The notes beneath the pieces were generated by a model. That model was not told where the DNA came from, did not search any database, and worked only from the letters and a program-made list of their open reading frames with translations. Shown here one piece after another: positions 5,280 through 8,219 of a stretch of DNA of 8,219 nucleotides (positions within the stretch are counted from its first letter, which is position 1; the number at the start of each line of letters is the position of its first letter). The stretch is from an uncultured Clostridia bacterium (GTDB lineage: Bacteria > Bacillota > Clostridia > Oscillospirales > Oscillospiraceae): positions 1-8,219 of the forward strand of contig CAMWTG010000115.1 in assembly GCA_947177115.1 (NCBI GenBank), in the 5' to 3' direction. A program made the translations under genes and the position numbers.

Positions 5280-6728
5280 TCACACAGATTTAGGATTTTC
5301 CTCCGCCGCCAGCTGGACGGTGAAGGAGAAGGTAGTCACGCCGTTCTTGCTGTCGGCGGTGATCTTTTCATGGTGCTGCTCCAGAATGGTGCGGACGATG
5401 TAGAGGCCCAGGCCAACGCCGTCCTTGTCCTCGCTGCGGGAACGGTCGGACTTGTGGAACCGCTCGAACAGCAGAGGCAGTTCCTCCGGTGGGATGGTCT
5501 GGCCGGTGTTCTGGACGGTGACCACCGCCTTGCTCCCCTGGCGGGCCAGGCCCAGAAAGAGGGTGCTGCCCTGGGCGGCGAATTTGGCGGCGTTTTCCAG
5601 CAGGTTGTACACCACCTGGGTCAGCAGGTCGTTGTCCCCCAGGACCATGACCGGATCCTCCGGGATGTCCACGTCCACATCCAGGCCCCGCCCGGTGATC
5701 TTCTTCTCCATGCTCACCAGCACGCGGCGCATGGACTCGGAGAGATCAAAGGGGGTCTTCTGTTTGATCAGATCCATGCTCTGCAGCTGGCTTACATCCA
5801 GCATCCGGCGGACCAGACGGGCCAGACGGCGGCTCTCGGCGGAGATGATGGTGAGGTACTGCCGCTCCTCCTCCGGGGAGATGACCCCGTCCAGGATGCC
5901 ATCGGCATAGCCGGCGATAGTGGTCATGGGGGTCTTCAGCTCGTGGGAGATGTTGGCAATGAACTCCCGGCGCTGCTGTTCGGTCTTTTGCAGGGAATCG
6001 GCCATGGCGTTGAAGGATTCGATCAGCTCGCCGATCTCGTCCTCCCGGCCTGTGTTGTGGACCCGGGCATCGAAGTTGCCCTCGGCGAACTTCCGCGCGG
6101 CGGTAGCCATGTCCCGGATGGGCTTTGTCTGCTGCATAGCGGTAGTGGCCGTGGCTACGAAGGCGATCAGGAGGACCGTGACCGCGGTCATGCCGAAAAT
6201 GCCCAGGAAGGCCCGCCACATCTCGGTCATGGCATTGGGCTCAGCAATGGCCAAAACGGGCCCGATCTCCACCCAGCCCTCGCTGCGGGCGGGCACAGCC
6301 ACCACGGCCCGGGGCTTTTCATAGTAGCCCAGGGTGGATACGCCCATATAGACCTCGCCCTTTGCCAGCTTTTTGCCCAGGGCAAGGGGGAGGACGATCT
6401 GCTGGTTGTTCATGCTGGTATCGGTGCCGATGAACGCCTTTTCATCGGGGATCCAGATGAGGAAGTCGGTGCCGCTCATCATCTCGGCCACGTCCAGCAT
6501 GGAGCGGATGTCCTCCCCCCTGGTCAGGACGGCGCCGGGTTTGGAGTAGGCGTCCAGCGTGATCTGGGCGATGATCTCCGCCCGGTCCCGGAGTTCGTTC
6601 CTTTTTTCCGACATGATATAACTGTATGTCAACGAAAAAAAGGACGCCCCCAGCAGGACCAGCGTCAGCGCCACCATGCCCACGGTGACGGTGAAGGTCC
6701 GCCAGTAGATGCCCTTGAATCTGCTCAT
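5280..6728 (-). CDS. Sensor histidine kinase of an envelope-stress two-component system
   Basis: Membrane sensor of 482 residues. The order is membrane helix 1 (about 11-37), an extracellular sensor of about 135 residues (38-172), membrane helix 2 (about 173-195), HAMP linker (196-248), HisKA domain with the phosphorylated His262 in SHELKTPMTT (261-270), and HATPase_c with N-box NLLENAAKF (375-383), G1 region QNTGQTIP, F-box LFERFHKSD and G2 box GVGLGLYIV. In the G1 box NTG replaces the common DTG, a variation also known in active kinases. It should phosphorylate the response regulator encoded just upstream. ATG at 6728 has AAGGAG 9 bases upstream; another ATG at 6735 is out of frame. The stop codon overlaps the ribosome site of the HtrA gene. 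I cannot name the signal from the sensor sequence. Confidence 0.94.
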   Translation of the reverse strand: MSRFKGIYWRTFTVTVGMVALTLVLLGASFFSLTYSYIMSEKRNELRDRAEIIAQITLDAYSKPGAVLTRGEDIRSMLDVAEMMSGTDFLIWIPDEKAFIGTDTSMNNQQIVLPLALGKKLAKGEVYMGVSTLGYYEKPRAVVAVPARSEGWVEIGPVLAIAEPNAMTEMWRAFLGIFGMTAVTVLLIAFVATATTAMQQTKPIRDMATAARKFAEGNFDARVHNTGREDEIGELIESFNAMADSLQKTEQQRREFIANISHELKTPMTTIAGYADGILDGVISPEEERQYLTIISAESRRLARLVRRMLDVSQLQSMDLIKQKTPFDLSESMRRVLVSMEKKITGRGLDVDVDIPEDPVMVLGDNDLLTQVVYNLLENAAKFAAQGSTLFLGLARQGSKAVVTVQNTGQTIPPEELPLLFERFHKSDRSRSEDKDGVGLGLYIVRTILEQHHEKITADSKNGVTTFSFTVQLAAEENPKSV

Positions 6729-6752
6729 TTGCCATGACTCCTTTTTAACCGC

Positions 6753-6784
6753 GGCGGGGCGGCAGGGATGGGAGCCGCCCCGCC
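6753..6784 (-). promoter_or_regulatory. GC-rich hairpin between response regulator and kinase genes
   Basis: GGCGGGGCGGC (6753-6763) and GCCGCCCCGCC (6774-6784) form a perfect 11-bp stem with a 10-base loop, in the 96-base gap between the two genes. No T-run follows on the minus strand, so it is not a full terminator. It may lower read-through or act as a processing or stability element that sets the ratio of regulator to kinase and protease. Confidence 0.55.
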
Positions 6785-6824
6785 CTGCGGGATTTTGCGT
6801 GTCGGAATGCGCTGGAGGGACCGG

Positions 6825-7517
6825 TTATTTGGCTTTGGGCGCGACCTCAAATTTATAGCCCACCCCCCAGACGGTTTTGAGGGCCCATTGATCGGATACG
6901 TCCTCCACCTTTTCCCGGAGCCGCTTGATATGCACGTCCACCGTCCGGCTGTCGCCGAAGTAATCGAACCCCCAGACCTCGTCCAGCAGTTGGTTCCGGG
7001 TGTAGACCCGGTTGGGCGTGGAGGCCAGGTGATACAATAATTCCAACTCCTTGGGGGGCGTATCCACCTTTTTTCCGTCTACCGTCAGCTCATAGGAATC
7101 CAGGTTGATCTCCAGCTTGTCAAATACAAGCCTTTTCCGCGTATCCTCCGGGATCTCCGTGCGGCGGAGGACTGCGTTGATGCGGGCAATCAGCTCCTTC
7201 ATCTCAAAGGGCTTGACAATATAGTCATCCGCGCCCATCTCCAGGCCCTGGATGCGGTCAAAAACCTCGCTTTTGGCCGTGATCATAATAATGGGCGCAC
7301 GGCTGGTCTCCCGGATCTTGCCGCAGACCGCCCAGCCGTCCATCACCGGCAGCATCAGGTCCAGCAGGACCATATCCGGCTGCCAGCTGCGGAAGGTCTC
7401 CACCGCGCTGCCGCCGTCAAAAACGGCCTGCACCTCAAAGCCCTCCTTATCCAGATACATCCGGATCAGATCGGAAATGTTATGATCGTCTTCTACCACC
7501 AGGATCCTTCGTGCCAT
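6825..7517 (-). CDS. OmpR/PhoB-family response regulator
   Basis: DNA-binding regulator of 230 residues. The receiver domain (1-120) has the acidic pocket Glu9-Asp10-Asp11, phosphorylated Asp53 (LLDLMLPVMDG), Thr80 and Lys102 (VKPFEMKEL). The winged-helix domain (about 130-226) has the recognition region SRTVDVHIKRLREKV and the closing wing VWGVGYKFE. It should be phosphorylated by the kinase encoded 96 bases downstream and switch on its operon, including the HtrA-like protease. This resembles CssR of the CssRS pair of Bacillus subtilis in role (inference); sequence alone cannot separate it from WalR- or PhoP-type relatives. ATG at 7517 has GGGAGG 5 bases upstream. A perfect -10 box lies about 60 bases before the start, so this is the first gene of the operon. 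Confidence 0.94.
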   Translation of the reverse strand: MARRILVVEDDHNISDLIRMYLDKEGFEVQAVFDGGSAVETFRSWQPDMVLLDLMLPVMDGWAVCGKIRETSRAPIIMITAKSEVFDRIQGLEMGADDYIVKPFEMKELIARINAVLRRTEIPEDTRKRLVFDKLEINLDSYELTVDGKKVDTPPKELELLYHLASTPNRVYTRNQLLDEVWGFDYFGDSRTVDVHIKRLREKVEDVSDQWALKTVWGVGYKFEVAPKAK

Positions 7518-7529
7518 ATCTGCCTCCCG

Positions 7530-7556
7530 CCCCCGGTATACTTCTCTAAACGGGGG
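7530..7556 (-). promoter_or_regulatory. Leader hairpin touching the response regulator ribosome site
   Basis: CCCCCG (7530-7535) pairs with CGGGGG (7551-7556), a 6-bp GC stem with a 15-base loop. On the minus strand it ends one base before the GGGAGG ribosome site (7528-7523). It could limit translation of the response regulator, or be an anti-structure to it. Confidence 0.35.
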
Positions 7557-7579
7557 ACTTCTCCATTGTATTGATTCCC

Positions 7580-7585
7580 ATTATA
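7580..7585 (-). promoter_or_regulatory. -10 box of the two-component/HtrA operon
   Basis: A perfect TATAAT lies on the minus strand 63 bases before the response regulator start, predicting a leader of about 55 bases. No consensus -35 is present: TTCAAG is 19 bases upstream. A weak -35 is typical of promoters that need an activator. TTACAA and TTCAAG lie 10 bases apart just upstream and could be a response regulator direct repeat. Confidence 0.55.
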
Positions 7586-7621
7586 GCCGCAAAAGGGATT
7601 TTTTCTTGAACTTTTTGTAAA

Positions 7622-7700
7622 TTAAAAAGCTATATGCACAGGCGGGGGATGCCGGAAGGGCGAAAAGACCCGTTCGGACGGCGTTCAACGCCTGCGCATA
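7622..7700 (-). terminator. Probable terminator behind the deacetylase-like gene
   Basis: On the minus strand TATGCGCAGGCG (7700-7689) pairs with CGCCTGTGCATA (7644-7633), 12 bp with one G-T wobble. The 44-base loop can itself fold (for example GGCGT/ACGCC). The stem is followed by AGCTTTTTAA, a five-T run at 7628-7624. This fits a terminator with a branched top, 7 bases after the stop codon. It also sits just upstream of the next operon's promoter. Confidence 0.6.
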
Positions 7701-7706
7701 CAGTTT

Positions 7707-8219
7707 CTAAGCCGTCAACCGCCAGGCGCTGATGCGGTAGCGCCCTTCCCGCAGGCCGGACAGCAGCTCCGGCAGGGCCTCCAGGCTCCCGCCGCCGCCC
7801 AGATAGACTGCCACATCCTCCCGGTAGCGGCCTATGGCCCGGAGGGCCGCCGCTGCATCAGGCGGCTCCAGCCCGGCATGGATCCGGACGCAGCCCATGT
7901 CCGCGAAGAGCTGGGACAAGTCCTCCTCCCCGCCTTCATACCAGACCAGCTCCAGCCGGCTGCAGGCGGCCTGCCACAGGGCTTCCTGCCCCTGGCGGAT
8001 CTCCTCCGCCGCGCCGTCCGGGGTCCCGGCGGTAATGCGCAGGGCCAGGGCATGGCCCCCGGCGACCAGGGAGCGCAGCAGATCGCCATCGGCCAGGTCC
8101 TCCTGCGCCAGCAGGAACGTGGCCGAACATCTTCCAGAGCGGGGAGAAGGTCATGGGCGGCCTGGCCATCGAAAAGGAGATAGACCTTCTGGCCCTCCAC
8201 GGCCTGCACAGGGGGATCA
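7707..8219 (-). pseudogene. Degenerate polysaccharide-deacetylase-like protein, frameshifted, 5' end outside window
   Basis: Two reading frames join to give one protein. From the window edge to about 8123 it reads DPPVQAVEGQKVYLLFDGQ and then HDLLPALEDV. From about 8123 to the stop at 7707, in another frame, it reads ATFLLAQEDLADGDLLRSLV and then AGGHALALRITAG, with C-terminal YRISAWRLTA. This follows the NodB fold pattern (YLTFDDG, then V-K-ATFF, then LLRRI-EGH), where enzymes remove acetyl groups from peptidoglycan or other polysaccharide. Motif 1 is reduced to LFDGQ and the His pair of motif 2 is absent, so metal binding should be lost. Adding one G in the GGCC at 8121-8124 restores one frame. 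No ribosome site precedes the GTG at 8209, so the start is beyond the edge. It may be a true pseudogene or a sequencing error. Confidence 0.65.

Noticed and set aside
3809..5293. Long + strand open frame opposite the HtrA-like gene
   Set aside because: It is antisense to a gene with complete protease motifs. Its product is a His/Gly/Asp-rich string without domains, typical of mirror frames in GC-rich genes.
5268..6737. Long + strand open frame opposite the histidine kinase gene
   Set aside because: Same reason: no domain, biased composition, and the opposite strand has every kinase motif. No ribosome site supports it.
7936..8183. Other open frames over the deacetylase-like region on both strands
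   Set aside because: Their products are Pro/Arg/Gly-rich without fold pattern, while the joined frames give a NodB-like protein.

Overview
The window looks like part of a chromosome from a GC-rich, low-oxygen Firmicute, most likely a gut Clostridium of the Oscillospiraceae type (inference). Reasons: strong AGGAGG-like ribosome sites before nearly every gene, a short Firmicute-type NagB, Gram-positive protein architectures (membrane-anchored HtrA, OmpR-type two-component pair, lipoprotein-like signals), and GC-rich housekeeping DNA. A GC-rich hairpin at the left edge resembles the dispersed palindromic repeats of this group.

Layout. (1) 1-990: a repeat hairpin, a near-consensus promoter, nagB (glucosamine-6-phosphate deaminase, + strand) and a strong terminator. 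(2) 991-3738, minus strand: a row of five genes read right to left. They encode a membrane-tethered XRE-type regulator, a small secreted beta-rich protein, a small secreted matrixin-like zinc metalloprotease and a lipoprotein-like protein, followed by a DUF5655-like cytoplasmic protein. The metalloprotease and lipoprotein genes are much more AT-rich than everything around them, so this block is probably an acquired or mosaic accessory cassette. (3) 3739-7600, minus strand: an OmpR-type response regulator, a sensor histidine kinase and an HtrA-like serine protease, in that transcription order, very probably one envelope-stress operon. (4) 7622-8219, minus strand: a candidate terminator and the 3' part of a polysaccharide-deacetylase-like gene. 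It has lost its recognisable metal-binding motifs and is broken by a one-base frameshift. Its 5' end lies outside the window.

How the genes may work together. The response regulator, kinase and HtrA fit a CssRS/HtrA-like circuit that senses trouble at the cell surface and makes a surface protease. The neighbouring cassette is also about the cell surface: a DNA-binding protein held in the membrane, with secreted products encoded behind it. The most interesting candidate for an undescribed system is this four-gene cassette (1409-3738). The sequence supports the protein types, the order and the tight gene coupling. Its function is not known from the sequence.

No rRNA, tRNA, CRISPR array, transposase or integrase was seen. 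No stretch longer than 300 bases lacks a gene.
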